Shown here: one piece after another, positions 1-8,611 of the stretch
Layout of the letters: every line of letters begins with the position of its first letter
How positions within the stretch are numbered: position 1 is the first letter of the stretch
From: JBCCEJ01 sp039030335
GTDB taxonomy: Bacteria > Pseudomonadota > Gammaproteobacteria > HK1
Assembly (NCBI GenBank): GCA_039030335.1
Contig: JBCCEJ010000012.1
Coordinates: 33,487 to 97,486, forward strand
Direction: 5' to 3'
DNA length: 64,000 nucleotides
Program-made: the position numbers and the translations under genes
The notes under the pieces: generated by a model
What the model saw: the letters and a program-made list of their open reading frames with translations, nothing else
Database searches by the model: none
What the model was told of the DNA's origin: nothing

Positions 1-54
1 CGCGCGCAGCTGAGCGCAGCCACCGTGCGAGGGCTGCAGCCGGGCGCCCACCGC

Positions 55-921
55 ATGACCATCGGTTTACGCCCGCTGGAGCCATCAGACTGGATCGCAT
101 GGTTCCCGGATCACGACGCGCAATTGCAGGAAAAAGAGCGTGTGCTGGTTGCGCAATCGGACGTTCTGAGCGCGCTCCCGGAAGCAAAACTGGCGAGCGC
201 CGAACTCGTTGCCAAGCTCGGCCGGCAATTGCCGCGCGAACTCCCCAGGCACTATCGAGCCGAGGGACGCAGGCTTCAGGTAATGGCGACTGGCGCCCGG
301 GTCGATCTCGATTGCGACGGCCTCGAAGCGATGCGAACCGCCGCCCGACTGGTCCCCGATGACCTGGTCGTCATGCTGCCCGACGCCGACGACACCTACA
401 TACTGGCCGCTGCCGCGCTCTGTTTTCCAACCCGTTGGCGTCTGGCCGACAAGGTTGGTCATCCAATGCTCGCAATTCATGCCCCCGTGCCTGGATACGC
501 CGAACAGATCGGCCGGGCCACCGACAAGGTCATGAGCAAAATCACCGCCGAACGGCCACTGTGGCGGCAAAACTGGTCTATCGTCGACTCCCCGGCACTC
601 TATCAGCCGGTGCGCATTCCGATGCCGGCGCCGCGCACGCCGGCGGAAGCTGGCGAGCATTTCTGGCTGCGCAGCGAACGACAGTGCCTGGTGCGGTTAC
701 CCAGGTCCCGTGCGGTCGTTTTTTCGATCAGAATTCTTCAGGTATCTGTCGCACAAGCCTGTACCCAACCGGGTGTCGCGGCGTCCCTGGTCGAACAGAT
801 CGAAACGATGCCGGACAGCCTGCGGGGCTACAAACAGTTGCAAGACGCGGCCAGCCCGCTACGCGAATACCTGAGGTCAGCGCTCGCGGCCGAACAATCG
901 CAACCGCCCCATCACGCGTGA
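55..921 (+). CDS. DUF3445 / heme-dependent oxidative N-demethylase family protein
   Basis: Protein of 288 residues resembling the DUF3445 family, whose studied member is a heme-dependent oxidative N-demethylase that removes methyl groups from amines. Family-like blocks are visible: CFPTRWRLADKVG at residues 123-135, IHAPVPGY at 141-148, RQNWSI at 171-176, and the region of SERQCLVRLPRS at about 207-218 followed by FSIR. I chose the ATG; an in-frame GTG 30 bases upstream is possible. It converges with the CoA transferase gene and overlaps its end by 10 bases. The substrate here is unknown, and the heme ligand cannot be assigned by eye. Confidence 0.8.
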   Translation: MTIGLRPLEPSDWIAWFPDHDAQLQEKERVLVAQSDVLSALPEAKLASAELVAKLGRQLPRELPRHYRAEGRRLQVMATGARVDLDCDGLEAMRTAARLVPDDLVVMLPDADDTYILAAAALCFPTRWRLADKVGHPMLAIHAPVPGYAEQIGRATDKVMSKITAERPLWRQNWSIVDSPALYQPVRIPMPAPRTPAEAGEHFWLRSERQCLVRLPRSRAVVFSIRILQVSVAQACTQPGVAASLVEQIETMPDSLRGYKQLQDAASPLREYLRSALAAEQSQPPHHA

Positions 922-2114
922 GTACCGTCAGCCGTGACGCCCGCATCGATCAGCGACTCGATCTCCGCATCGGAGTAACCGGCTTCGCGCAATACCTCCA
1001 CACTGTGCTCACCAAGCCTCGCTGGCAGTGAGCCGATGGTGAGCGGCGTCTTCTCGAACCGGACGCCAGGACCGGCGAGTCGGATCGTGCCTTCGGTCGG
1101 ATGGTCGAAGTGCTGGAAAAGCCCAACCGCATCGAGATGAGGGTCTTTTTCGAGGTCGTCCAGGCGCGTCGCCGGACCGCTTGGTACGTCTGCCGCTCTC
1201 AGGGCTCCCAACAGGGCTTGCGTCTCCCAATCTGCGACACACTCAGCCACCATCGCATAGAGTTCGCCAATACACTCGCTACGCTTGCCGGGGTCGGTGA
1301 CGCGGGGATCTTCGAGCATGTCGTGCCGCTCCATCAGCTGAAAGAACGCACGCCACTGTTTCACGTTGTATGGCAGCACGCAGACGTAGCCATCCTGCGT
1401 GGCGTAAGGGCGCCGGTACTCGACCATCGACCGCTCGTAGCCAGCTTCGCCGAGCGGCGGCTCGAAGCTCCGACCGGCGTTGTGTTCGATCAGATTGAAG
1501 CCGACGATAGACTCGAGCATCGGCACTTCGACGTACTGTCCTTCGCCGGTACGCTCCCGGTTGAACAGTGCCGCGAGCGTCGCGTGACAGGCGAACTGTG
1601 AGCCGATCTTGTCGCAGATCGACGCGTTGACGAACTGCGGTACACCGGAGCGTCCACCCTGCATGTCCGCCATGCCGGTCATGCCCTGAATGATGTCGTC
1701 ATAGGCGGGACGGCTGGCGTACGGTCCGTTCTGGCCGAAACCGACCAGCGCCACGTAGACGATGGCGGGATTGACTGCGGCGCAGTCCTCGTAACTGAGC
1801 CCCAGGCGGGCCATGGCCGCCGGGCGCACCGAGCACACGATCGCGTCGGCGCCGGCCGCCAGTTTCAGGAACACCTCGCGGGCGTCCGGCTGTTTCAGAT
1901 CCAATACGACCGTGCGCTTATTGCGGTTCGCATTCAGGAAGAAATGCCCCATCCCGCGGTTGCGGTACGGCACGATGCCACGCGTGATGTCACCCTCGTG
2001 CGGCTCGATCTTGATGACATCCGCACCGTAGTCGGCGAGCAGCTGGCAGGCGTAGGGACCAAAGCCAACGGTGGTCAGATCGAGAATCCTGACGCCATTC
2101 AACGGACCGGACAT
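912..2114 (-). CDS. CaiB/BaiF family (class III) CoA transferase
   Basis: Moves CoA between carboxylic acids. Family length (400 residues) and the CaiB N-terminus (GVRILDLTTVGFGPYACQLL, then GADVIKIEP) are clear. The position of the usual catalytic Asp reads VEVPMLES, with Glu201 in place of Asp, as in a recognisable subgroup of the family. The start was placed at the ATG preceded by GAGGAG with 6-base spacing; the frame stays open 12 codons further upstream without such a site. It is divergent from the hydratase/nitrilase pair across about 70 bases. The substrate is unknown. Confidence 0.92.
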   Translation of the reverse strand: MSGPLNGVRILDLTTVGFGPYACQLLADYGADVIKIEPHEGDITRGIVPYRNRGMGHFFLNANRNKRTVVLDLKQPDAREVFLKLAAGADAIVCSVRPAAMARLGLSYEDCAAVNPAIVYVALVGFGQNGPYASRPAYDDIIQGMTGMADMQGGRSGVPQFVNASICDKIGSQFACHATLAALFNRERTGEGQYVEVPMLESIVGFNLIEHNAGRSFEPPLGEAGYERSMVEYRRPYATQDGYVCVLPYNVKQWRAFFQLMERHDMLEDPRVTDPGKRSECIGELYAMVAECVADWETQALLGALRAADVPSGPATRLDDLEKDPHLDAVGLFQHFDHPTEGTIRLAGPGVRFEKTPLTIGSLPARLGEHSVEVLREAGYSDAEIESLIDAGVTADGTHA

Positions 2115-2186
2115 GTATGCTCCTCGGGGTCGACGGACACTGAACCGCACCGTTGCCGAAAGCGGGCGCGACGGTTCTTTGAGATC

Positions 2187-2984
2187 ATGCGAGTAACTAT
2201 TGTGCCTGAATCACCTTTTGAACAACTCGATGCGCGCCTGCGCGATCTGCTGCACGCCTGGGATCGCGATGAGGCCGCGCCGGCGGCGCTGCACGGCCAT
2301 ATCAGCATGGACGAAGCGTATGCTCTGCAGTTGACGCTGCTGGACGCCAAGGTGCAGACCGGCGCGGTCCACACCGGCTGGAAAGTTGGACAGACGGCCG
2401 CCTCTATGCGCGCCGAGCGCGGTGAGAGTGCGCCGGCGCCCGGGTATCTGCTAGCCTCGGTGGAAGCGGCAAATGACGGCACTCTGGAACTTGGTGACGC
2501 AACCCAATGGTTCCTCGAGCCAGAACTGGCGTTGACGCTGGGTACTGACCTGGGCGGGCCTGCAGTCAGCCCGGAACAAGCGCACGCGGCCGTCGCTTCG
2601 GCATGCACCGCGTTTGAACTCGTGCACCGCCGGCCCGGATGGGACGACCGGGCACTGCAGCGCGCCGTCAACGGCAGCAACGCGGGCTATATCCTCGGCA
2701 CGGCCCTGACGTCGGTGCCGACACCGGAGGCCGCCGACGCCTTGCGCATTCAGGTGTTCTGCGACGACCACACCGCCGTCGACGTCCGCGGCGGCGACGT
2801 CAACGACAATCCACTCGGCACGCTGGCGTGGCTCGCGACGTTCATGCACGAACACGGACGCACGCTTCGGGCTGGCGAAACCATCCTGACCGGCACGTAT
2901 GCCGGCCTGATGCCGGTGGCGCCAGGACAGTCGTGGCAAGCGACGGTCGGCGACCTGCCACCCGTGGCCGTGCGCATTGCATGA
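2187..2984 (+). CDS. 2-keto-4-pentenoate hydratase-like protein (FAH superfamily)
   Basis: 265 residues, matching the MhpD/HpaH-like hydratases of the fumarylacetoacetate hydrolase superfamily, which add water to 2-oxo-alkenoates in meta-cleavage pathways using a divalent metal. Supporting motifs are GWKVGQTAASMR, the metal-site region FLEPELALTLG, FELVHRR, and the C-terminal ILTGTYAGLMPVAPG. The next gene starts inside this stop codon (ATGA), so the two are translationally coupled. Some relatives are oxaloacetate or acylpyruvate decarboxylases or hydrolases, so the precise substrate is open. No ring-cleavage dioxygenase is present nearby. Confidence 0.85.
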   Translation: MRVTIVPESPFEQLDARLRDLLHAWDRDEAAPAALHGHISMDEAYALQLTLLDAKVQTGAVHTGWKVGQTAASMRAERGESAPAPGYLLASVEAANDGTLELGDATQWFLEPELALTLGTDLGGPAVSPEQAHAAVASACTAFELVHRRPGWDDRALQRAVNGSNAGYILGTALTSVPTPEAADALRIQVFCDDHTAVDVRGGDVNDNPLGTLAWLATFMHEHGRTLRAGETILTGTYAGLMPVAPGQSWQATVGDLPPVAVRIA

Positions 2985-3898
2985 CCGGTGACAGCGACAG
3001 AACGCCAAACCCGCCCGAGCCCACCGCCGACCGGCTGAACGTCATCGCCGCGCAGATCGACGTGCCGCGAACACCGAACAGCGGAGCGCGCGAGCGGCAC
3101 GTCGAGGGAGTGTGCACGCGCGTTGCAGCCGCCCTTGAAAATCATGTCGGGACCGATCTGGTCGTCTTGCCGGAACTCGCGACCATCGACTACTCGCGCG
3201 AGACCTTTGCGCAGCTCGAGCAACTGGCGGAGCCGGTCGAGGGGCCCAGTTTCGATCGTTTCAGTCAATTGGCGCGCACCCACCGCACCGCCCTCAGTTA
3301 CGGGTTTGCACGCAGGCAAGGCGACGGTTTCACGATTGCCCAAGCGGTGATCGACGCCTCTGGCGCGCTGCTCGGCTGCTACGACAAGATGCATCTGGCG
3401 CAGTACGGCGCATCGATGGAAAAAGACTATTTCCGGCCGGGTGACGCGCCGCTAAGTGTCGACATTGGCGGATTCAGCATCGGCCTCACGATCTGCTACG
3501 ACATCCGCTTCCCGGAACTCTGGCGGGCGCTGACGCTCGAGCACGAATGCACATTGATCGTGCACCCGTCAGCCTTCTTCCAGGACGAGTCCTATGCCAC
3601 GTGGGAAGCGTTCATCACGACACGCGCGCTCGAAAACCAGGTGTATGTCCTGAGCGTCAACCGTGCCGGGGAGAACTGGGGTGGGTCGATGTTCTGTCCG
3701 CCGTGGGTCGATGAACATCATCCGCTCGACCGCCTCGGGTCAGCCGAGCAACTCACCCGGTTTGTGGTATCGCGGGAACAGCTTGCGGCAACCCGCCGGA
3801 ACTACAGTTTTCTCCACGACCGCAAGCGCACCTACGACGCCGGCGACTCGCGGCGCCCGCTCACGGCACCGCCGGATGCCACCGAAAGTGTCCGGTAA
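2981..3898 (+). CDS. Carbon-nitrogen hydrolase (nitrilase superfamily)
   Basis: 305 residues with the complete catalytic triad of the superfamily: Glu65 in VVLPELAT, Lys136 in CYDKMHLA, and Cys172 in the nucleophile block ICYDIRFPELWR. The YDIRFPE signature is typical of omega-amidases and other amidases rather than true nitrilases, so amide hydrolysis is the likely reaction. Translation is coupled to the upstream hydratase through ATGA. The two may act in one catabolic route, for instance on an amide of a 2-oxo acid; that is inference. The C-terminal 20-30 residues are low-complexity and may be dispensable. Confidence 0.88.
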   Translation: MTGDSDRTPNPPEPTADRLNVIAAQIDVPRTPNSGARERHVEGVCTRVAAALENHVGTDLVVLPELATIDYSRETFAQLEQLAEPVEGPSFDRFSQLARTHRTALSYGFARRQGDGFTIAQAVIDASGALLGCYDKMHLAQYGASMEKDYFRPGDAPLSVDIGGFSIGLTICYDIRFPELWRALTLEHECTLIVHPSAFFQDESYATWEAFITTRALENQVYVLSVNRAGENWGGSMFCPPWVDEHHPLDRLGSAEQLTRFVVSREQLAATRRNYSFLHDRKRTYDAGDSRRPLTAPPDATESVR

Positions 3899-3923
3899 TC
3901 GTATAGCGAAACAGCGTATCGTC

Positions 3924-4466
3924 CTAGACCGGTCCGGCGCCGATGTTATGGACGATCAGCGGTCGGCGCGTACCGGGCACGTAGCGATCAGACACCACAC
4001 CGATATGCGGCAGATCGCCCGGCAGCATCCAGGTTACGAGGTCGCCCGGCCGATAGCTCGCCGGATCGCGTGAAAGCGGCAATGCGGCGCCTTGCAATGC
4101 CAGATAGCGGGCGATGTTCAGAACCCGGCGGTGGTCGATATTGCGGTCGGGTCGCTTCAGTCCCCAACGGGTTGGATACGCACTGAAGCGGCGCTGCATG
4201 TCTTCGTGCATCAATTGCTGCAGGTCGATACCGACGCCACGATAGGCGCGCACCACCAGATCCGAGCACACGCCGACGTGCTCCGGAACGTCACCCATCG
4301 GGTAATCGAGCCGCCGGTAGGACCCGTCGTAACGCACTACGTGGTTCAGGCGCTCGCGCGCGGCCGCCACGACGTCACGTGCCGTCACAGGCGCGGCGCG
4401 GGCAGCTGGCCACGCGAGGCAGACCGAGAGGGCAGTCAACAGGATGAGTTGTCGCGGACCGGTCAT
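3924..4466 (-). CDS. DUF1287 family secreted protein, conserved C-terminus cut by an in-frame TAG
   Basis: 180 residues with a signal peptide (ILLTALSVCLAWPAARA) and clear DUF1287 blocks: RLDYPMGDVPEHVGVCSD, VRAYRGVGIDLQQLMHEDM, RWGLKRPDRNIDHRRV, PGDLVTWML and HIGVVSD. The family is of unknown function and resembles NlpC/P60-like folds. The frame stops with TAG right after HNIGAGPV. If the TAG is read through, the same frame continues to a TGA at 3861 and encodes DDTLFRYTITGHFRW plus a few residues, which is the normal DUF1287 ending. This is therefore a nonsense mutation, a sequencing error or readthrough. The extended frame would overlap the end of the nitrilase gene on the other strand. 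Confidence 0.85.
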   Translation of the reverse strand: MTGPRQLILLTALSVCLAWPAARAAPVTARDVVAAARERLNHVVRYDGSYRRLDYPMGDVPEHVGVCSDLVVRAYRGVGIDLQQLMHEDMQRRFSAYPTRWGLKRPDRNIDHRRVLNIARYLALQGAALPLSRDPASYRPGDLVTWMLPGDLPHIGVVSDRYVPGTRRPLIVHNIGAGPV

Positions 4467-4701
4467 GGTCAGGCAGCCTCCAGGGGTTGGACCGGGGTGG
4501 GCTTGCGAGGCTTCAGAAGTTTGCCTGAGTGAGCGGTCCCCGGCCTGCGTCAGGTAGAGTCGTCGGCGTAGTGTGATGCGCCTCGACGTCTCCGCTACGC
4601 CGCTCTCGGCAAACGATTCAACACCGCCGCATCAGCAGAATAAACATCGATAGCTTTTTGAGGGCGATACTGGACTGTGCGTGACCATTGTTCCCGAACT
4701 T

Positions 4702-4716
4702 CGCCCAATTGGGGCG
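4702..4716. promoter_or_regulatory. Palindrome, possible Lrp/AsnC operator
   Basis: CGCCCAATTGGGGCG contains the perfect palindrome CCCAATTGGG, about 105 bases before the Lrp-family start and just upstream of a possible -10 element. Lrp/AsnC proteins commonly bind dyad sites at their own promoters. The assignment rests only on symmetry and position. Confidence 0.35.
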
Positions 4717-4770
4717 TTTCGTTCAGTTGAAATGTCGATAATGTGCCAAAATCAAGAAATCTGGACTGCA

Positions 4771-4784
4771 CCGGCTAAAGCCGG
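4771..4784. promoter_or_regulatory. Perfect inverted repeat in the leader of the Lrp/AsnC gene
   Basis: CCGGCTAAAGCCGG has 6-base arms around AA and lies 35 bases before the regulator's ATG. It may be an operator or a small mRNA hairpin in the leader. Function is inferred from position only. Confidence 0.35.
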
Positions 4785-4819
4785 CCCCATCCACTTCCCA
4801 CGAGGCACAAAGCACCATC

Positions 4820-5302
4820 ATGGCCAGCGCAAAGTCGGGCGATACCGTCACACTCGATGAACTCGACCGGAACATCTTGAGGGAACTGCAGCAGGACGCC
4901 ACGCCGTCGCTCGAGCGCCTGGCAAAACGGGTCGGTGGCTCCAAGACCGCCGTCTGGAACCGCATTCACCGCCTGGAACAGGAAGGCGTCATTCTGCGCC
5001 GCGCCGCGCTCGTCGATCCGCAACGCGTCGGGCTCGCCGAGACTTTCTTCATCTCGATCCGCACGAACCAGCACAACGCGCAGTGGACGTCACAGTTCAT
5101 CCAGATCGTGCAGGAGATGCCGGAGATTCTGGAGGCCCACCGGCTGGCCGGTGAAACGGACTACCTGTTGAAAGTGCACGTCGCGTCGACGCGCGAGTTC
5201 GATACGTTTTACAAAAGGCTCGTGGCCAGCATCGATCTGTACAACGTGACGTCAAACCTCTCGATGGAAGTCATGAAGCACGAGACGGCGCTCCCGGTAT
5301 GA
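4820..5302 (+). CDS. Lrp/AsnC family transcriptional regulator
   Basis: 160 residues. The N-terminal winged helix-turn-helix (LDELDRNILRELQQDATPS, then LAKRVGGSKTAVWNRIHRLE) is followed by the RAM/AsnC ligand-binding domain from about residue 70, with the typical AHRLAGETDYLLKVHV block. Such regulators sense amino acids or related small molecules and form octamers. Its stop overlaps the start of the glycerate kinase gene by ATGA, so the regulator is co-translated with a metabolic enzyme. That is unusual and suggests it governs glycerate or serine metabolism. Two palindromes upstream may be autoregulatory sites. Confidence 0.93.
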   Translation: MASAKSGDTVTLDELDRNILRELQQDATPSLERLAKRVGGSKTAVWNRIHRLEQEGVILRRAALVDPQRVGLAETFFISIRTNQHNAQWTSQFIQIVQEMPEILEAHRLAGETDYLLKVHVASTREFDTFYKRLVASIDLYNVTSNLSMEVMKHETALPV

Positions 5303-6285
5303 CGGTGCCGACATGGCCGGCCACGCAGAATTTTCTGACCGCGGAAGAACGCGACGAGAAAGCGGCTGCGTGCCTGCCGGCCTTCCGCGCGGCCTGCGCG
5401 AACATGCAGATTCAAGAAGACCTGAGTGCGCTCATCGCGTCCCACTATCTGCCGCTCAGTGCATGGCTGGAGCAACTGCGCGGTCATCTCGGCCGCCCGT
5501 TGGTCGTAGGCCTTACCGGCGGTCAGGGTTCTGGAAAATCGACGGTCAGCGCGCTGCTGAGCACAGTGCTCGAACACGCTTTTGGCGCGCGCGCAGTGCC
5601 GCTTAGCATCGACGACCTGTACCTGACACACGCTGAACGTCAGCAGCTTGGGCGCGATGTTCACCCCCTGCTCGCAACGCGCGGCCCACCCGGCACGCAT
5701 GACGTTGCGCTCGGCCAACGGGTCATCGCACAGCTCCCCCACCTCTGCGCGCAAAGCGAGATGACGGTTCCGGCCTTCGATAAGGCAACCGATGACCGGC
5801 TCGCTGCAGAACACTGGCCCGTGGTCAGCGGACCGGTCGATTTTGTGCTGTTCGAGGGATGGTGCGTCAACGCGACGGCGACCGATGAGGCGTCACTCGA
5901 GCCCGCGATCAACCAGCTGGAAACCAACGAAGACCAGGCTCAGCAATGGCGCCGCTATGTCAACGACGCGCTGGCGGGCCCATATCGCGCGCTGTTCGAT
6001 CGGATCGACGTACAGATCATGCTGAATGTCGGTTCGATGGATCGAGTGTTCGAATGGCGCGAACTGCAGGAACGCAAACTCCGCGAGCGGGTGAAGGCCG
6101 CCGGGCAGCAGTTGAACCTGCGGGTCATGGACCCCGACGCGGTCGTGCGTTTCATCCACCACTACGAACGGATCACGCGTCGTTTGCTGGCCGAGATGCC
6201 AGAGACGGCCGACATCGTGTTCGCGGTCGATGAGCAACACAATCCGGCGGAAGTTCGAATCAACCGCGTGCTGGACGTAGGATAG
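5299..6285 (+). CDS. D-glycerate 3-kinase (GLYK type)
   Basis: 328 residues. It phosphorylates D-glycerate to 3-phosphoglycerate, as in the photorespiratory/C2 route. It belongs to the PRK/uridine kinase-like P-loop family, not the GlxK or GckA families: Walker A is GLTGGQGSGKS at residues 71-81, followed by the family blocks LSIDDLYLTHAERQQL and RGPPGTHDV, and FEGWCVNA further on. Its start overlaps the Lrp-type regulator's stop. A metallo-hydrolase gene follows after 47 bases on the same strand. I see no glycolate oxidase or glyoxylate carboligase in the window. Confidence 0.88.
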   Translation: MTVPTWPATQNFLTAEERDEKAAACLPAFRAACANMQIQEDLSALIASHYLPLSAWLEQLRGHLGRPLVVGLTGGQGSGKSTVSALLSTVLEHAFGARAVPLSIDDLYLTHAERQQLGRDVHPLLATRGPPGTHDVALGQRVIAQLPHLCAQSEMTVPAFDKATDDRLAAEHWPVVSGPVDFVLFEGWCVNATATDEASLEPAINQLETNEDQAQQWRRYVNDALAGPYRALFDRIDVQIMLNVGSMDRVFEWRELQERKLRERVKAAGQQLNLRVMDPDAVVRFIHHYERITRRLLAEMPETADIVFAVDEQHNPAEVRINRVLDVG

Positions 6286-6332
6286 CTGCCAGTCGATCGG
6301 TATCTGGCGCCCGGTGGCGCGCGGAGTAGAAC

Positions 6333-7211
6333 ATGTCACACCGGAAACTCGGCAAGCTGCGCATCGCGCGTGTGCTCGAAATGACTCAGGACTTCCCCGC
6401 ACGCGAATTCTTCCCCGACACGACGGAAGAAGACTGGGCCCCGCACCGGGAATGGCTGATTCGCGAAGGCGCACTAACCGCCGACACCGACAGCATCCTG
6501 CTGCCCATGCAGAGCTACGTGGTGCAGACCTCACACCATACGATCCTGCTCGATACGTGCATCGGCAACCATAAGGATCGTCCGTCGCGTCCAACCTGGC
6601 ACCAGAAAACCGACACAACGTACATGGACAACCTAGCGCGCCTGGGGCTGGGTGTCGAAGACATCGATTACGTGATGTGCACGCACCTGCACCATGACCA
6701 CGTCGGCTGGAATACGCAGCTTGTGGATGGCCGCTGGGTGCCGACCTTTCCGAATGCGCGGTACGTCATGTCGGAGAAGGAACTGAGTGTCTTTCGCGAA
6801 TACGACGATCCGGCCGCATCGCCGTCGCTCGGCGACAGCGTGTTGCCGATCGTCGAAGCAGGCCGCGCCGACCTGGTCAGCAGCGACTTCGCACTGGACG
6901 ACGAGGTGTGGCTCGAACCAACGCCAGGACATTCACCCGACCACTACGCGGTGCGGCTCGCGAGCGACGGACAGCACGCGGTGGTAGGCGGCGATCTGAT
7001 GCACAGCCCGGTGCAGTGCCAGCATCCCACCTGGCGCGCGCGGCCCGACTTCAACCCGGTGCAGGCCATGGAGACGCGCCGTGCCTTCATGGAACGTCAC
7101 GCGGAACTGGGCTCGCTCGTGTGCATGATGCATTTTCCGCTGCCGTCGGTCGGGCATTTCCGCGCGACTCAGGCCGGCTTCAGATTTGAGTACGAGCGGG
7201 GCGACTGGTAG
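6333..7211 (+). CDS. MBL-fold metallo-hydrolase
   Basis: 292 residues with the metallo-beta-lactamase signature THLHHDHVGWN (HxHxDH at residues 118-123), then the later metal ligands in PTPGHSPDHYAV and GGDLMHSPVQ. The layout resembles AidC/AhlD-like lactonases and many uncharacterised marine hydrolases, so a dinuclear zinc hydrolase acting on lactones or esters is likely. The substrate is not known. A GGAGT motif precedes the start. It sits between glycerate kinase and an enoyl-CoA hydratase gene on the same strand, but co-function is not evident. Confidence 0.85.
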   Translation: MSHRKLGKLRIARVLEMTQDFPAREFFPDTTEEDWAPHREWLIREGALTADTDSILLPMQSYVVQTSHHTILLDTCIGNHKDRPSRPTWHQKTDTTYMDNLARLGLGVEDIDYVMCTHLHHDHVGWNTQLVDGRWVPTFPNARYVMSEKELSVFREYDDPAASPSLGDSVLPIVEAGRADLVSSDFALDDEVWLEPTPGHSPDHYAVRLASDGQHAVVGGDLMHSPVQCQHPTWRARPDFNPVQAMETRRAFMERHAELGSLVCMMHFPLPSVGHFRATQAGFRFEYERGDW

Positions 7212-7311
7212 CGGAGGTCGACCGGGGCCGGGCCGACGCCATCCTCTCGGTCCGGCGTGCCGACGAGGCTATGATGTAAGGAACCGGCACTTTCAGGAAC
7301 GAGGTATCCCC

Positions 7312-8052
7312 ATGACCGACGTCATCACCTACACATCGAGCGAACGCATCGCCGTCATTACGATCAACCGGCCCGATCGGCTAAACGCATTGAACGAGGC
7401 GGTCATTGTCAACCTGCAGGCGGCGATGCAGCAGTTCGAGGCGAGCGACGACCGGGTTGCGATCCTCCACGCGGCCGGCGACCGCGCCTGGAGCGTCGGT
7501 GCCGACATCAAAGATCCTCCCGCCGAGATGTGGCAGGGCGTGCCGAGTGTCGGCGTCGAACTCACAAAGCCCATCATCGCGGCCGTGCACGGCTGGTGCA
7601 TCGGCGGGGCCTACTGCATCGTGCAGCTCTGCGACCTCGTCATCGCATCCGAGACCACCGTGTTCAAGTATCCGGAAGCGCAGCTCGGTTTCACCGGCGG
7701 GCAGGTCGCCAGCATGGTCGCGCGCATCCCGCATAAAGTTGCGATGGAGTTCATGCTGCTCGGCAAGAACATGCCGGCAGAGCGCGCCTATGAAGTGGGT
7801 ATGGTCAATCGCGTAGTACCCAAGGGCACGGAACTCGCCGAGGCGATGGAGGATGCGAAAATCCTGGCGCGGTCTGCGCCATTGGTGGTGTCGACGCTGA
7901 AGTCTTTCTCGCTCGCGACAATCAACAAGAGCCCCGCCGAGGCGGGTGCGCTCGCACGGCACAAGCTGCTCGCCGTGCGGAACAGCGAAGACGGCCAGGA
8001 AGGTGCACGGGCCTTCAAGGAAAAGCGCGAGCCGGACTTTCAGGGCCGCTAG
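7312..8052 (+). CDS. Enoyl-CoA hydratase/isomerase family protein
   Basis: 246 residues of the crotonase fold. The N-terminal block reads AVITINRPDRLNALNEAVIVN. The first oxyanion-hole region is SVGADIKDP and the second is IAAVHGWCIGGAYCIVQLCD. The usual catalytic acids are not clearly present: the hydratase Glu positions read CIVQLCD and PEAQLGF. The reaction could therefore be isomerisation, hydrolysis or decarboxylation rather than hydration. The ATG was chosen because homology begins there, although the frame is open 126 bases upstream. It ends before a pair of hairpins facing a convergent gene. Confidence 0.88.
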   Translation: MTDVITYTSSERIAVITINRPDRLNALNEAVIVNLQAAMQQFEASDDRVAILHAAGDRAWSVGADIKDPPAEMWQGVPSVGVELTKPIIAAVHGWCIGGAYCIVQLCDLVIASETTVFKYPEAQLGFTGGQVASMVARIPHKVAMEFMLLGKNMPAERAYEVGMVNRVVPKGTELAEAMEDAKILARSAPLVVSTLKSFSLATINKSPAEAGALARHKLLAVRNSEDGQEGARAFKEKREPDFQGR

Positions 8053-8070
8053 GAGAAAGTCTCGCCAGGT

Positions 8071-8112
8071 CGGCGCTCGGATAGCGCCGGTTCGGCGGCC
8101 GGCGTCGGCCGC
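8071..8112. terminator. Two tandem hairpins between convergent genes
   Basis: CGGCGCT-CGGAT-AGCGCCG at 8071-8089 is followed directly by GCGGCCG-GCGT-CGGCCGC at 8095-8112. Both stems are perfect 7-base repeats. Neither has a T-run, so this is a terminator-like structure rather than a classical intrinsic terminator. Confidence 0.5.
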
Positions 8113-8138
8113 ACCCAGCGCGCGGCCCACCGCGTCCT

Positions 8139-8588
8139 TCAGCCAACATGCTGGCGCAACCACCGGTCCAGTTGGTCGGCGAAAGCCTTCCGATCGCTTT
8201 GGTCGAGCGCCTTCGGCCCGCCGGTGTGTACGCCGCTTGCGCGCATCGTATCGAGGAAATCTCGCATATTGAGCCGGGCGCGTATCGTCTCCGCAGTGTG
8301 CAGTTCACCGCGCGAGCTAAGCGCCGTAGCGCCCTTCTCGATGACTTCGGCGGCGAGCGGTATGTCGCTTGTCACGACCAGATCGCCTGCGTTTACCGCT
8401 TCGACGATCGCGTGATCGGCTGCATCGAACCCCTTGGGCACCTGCATGGAGCGCACGTAGCGCGAACCGGGCACCTGCACGGGTCCGTTGGCAACCAGAA
8501 CCGTCTCGGTACGCGTTCGCTCGGCCGCCTTGAACAGAATGTTGCGCACCACCGCCGGACAGGCATCCGCGTCGACCCAAATCCGCAC
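8139..8588 (-). CDS. YaiI/YqxD family protein (DUF188)
   Basis: 149 residues, close to the length of E. coli YaiI. Family blocks: [20 protein letters not shown] at the N-terminus, [36 protein letters not shown], and [18 protein letters not shown]. The family resembles PIN-like nucleases but its function is not established. I placed the start at the GTG giving the family's normal N-terminus. Another GTG at 8615 overlaps the stop of the upstream asparaginase gene (GTGA) and would add nine residues, so the two genes are probably co-translated. Confidence 0.88.
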   Translation of the reverse strand: MRIWVDADACPAVVRNILFKAAERTRTETVLVANGPVQVPGSRYVRSMQVPKGFDAADHAIVEAVNAGDLVVTSDIPLAAEVIEKGATALSSRGELHTAETIRARLNMRDFLDTMRASGVHTGGPKALDQSDRKAFADQLDRWLRQHVG

Positions 8589-8611
8589 CGCGCTTAGCGC
8601 GCCGTCATCGC

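Larger units (their letters stand above)
4467..4819. other. Intergenic regulatory region upstream of the Lrp/AsnC gene
   Basis: About 350 bases without a convincing gene, between the divergent DUF1287 and Lrp-family genes. The half nearer the Lrp gene is AT-richer than its surroundings and holds two palindromes listed separately. A possible -10 element, GATAAT, lies at about 4736. No small reading frame here looks coding. Confidence 0.5.

Noticed and set aside
6241..6265. A GTTCGAATC stretch resembling a tRNA T-loop
   Set aside because: It lies inside the glycerate kinase coding sequence, and there is no cloverleaf around it. No tRNA gene was found in the window.
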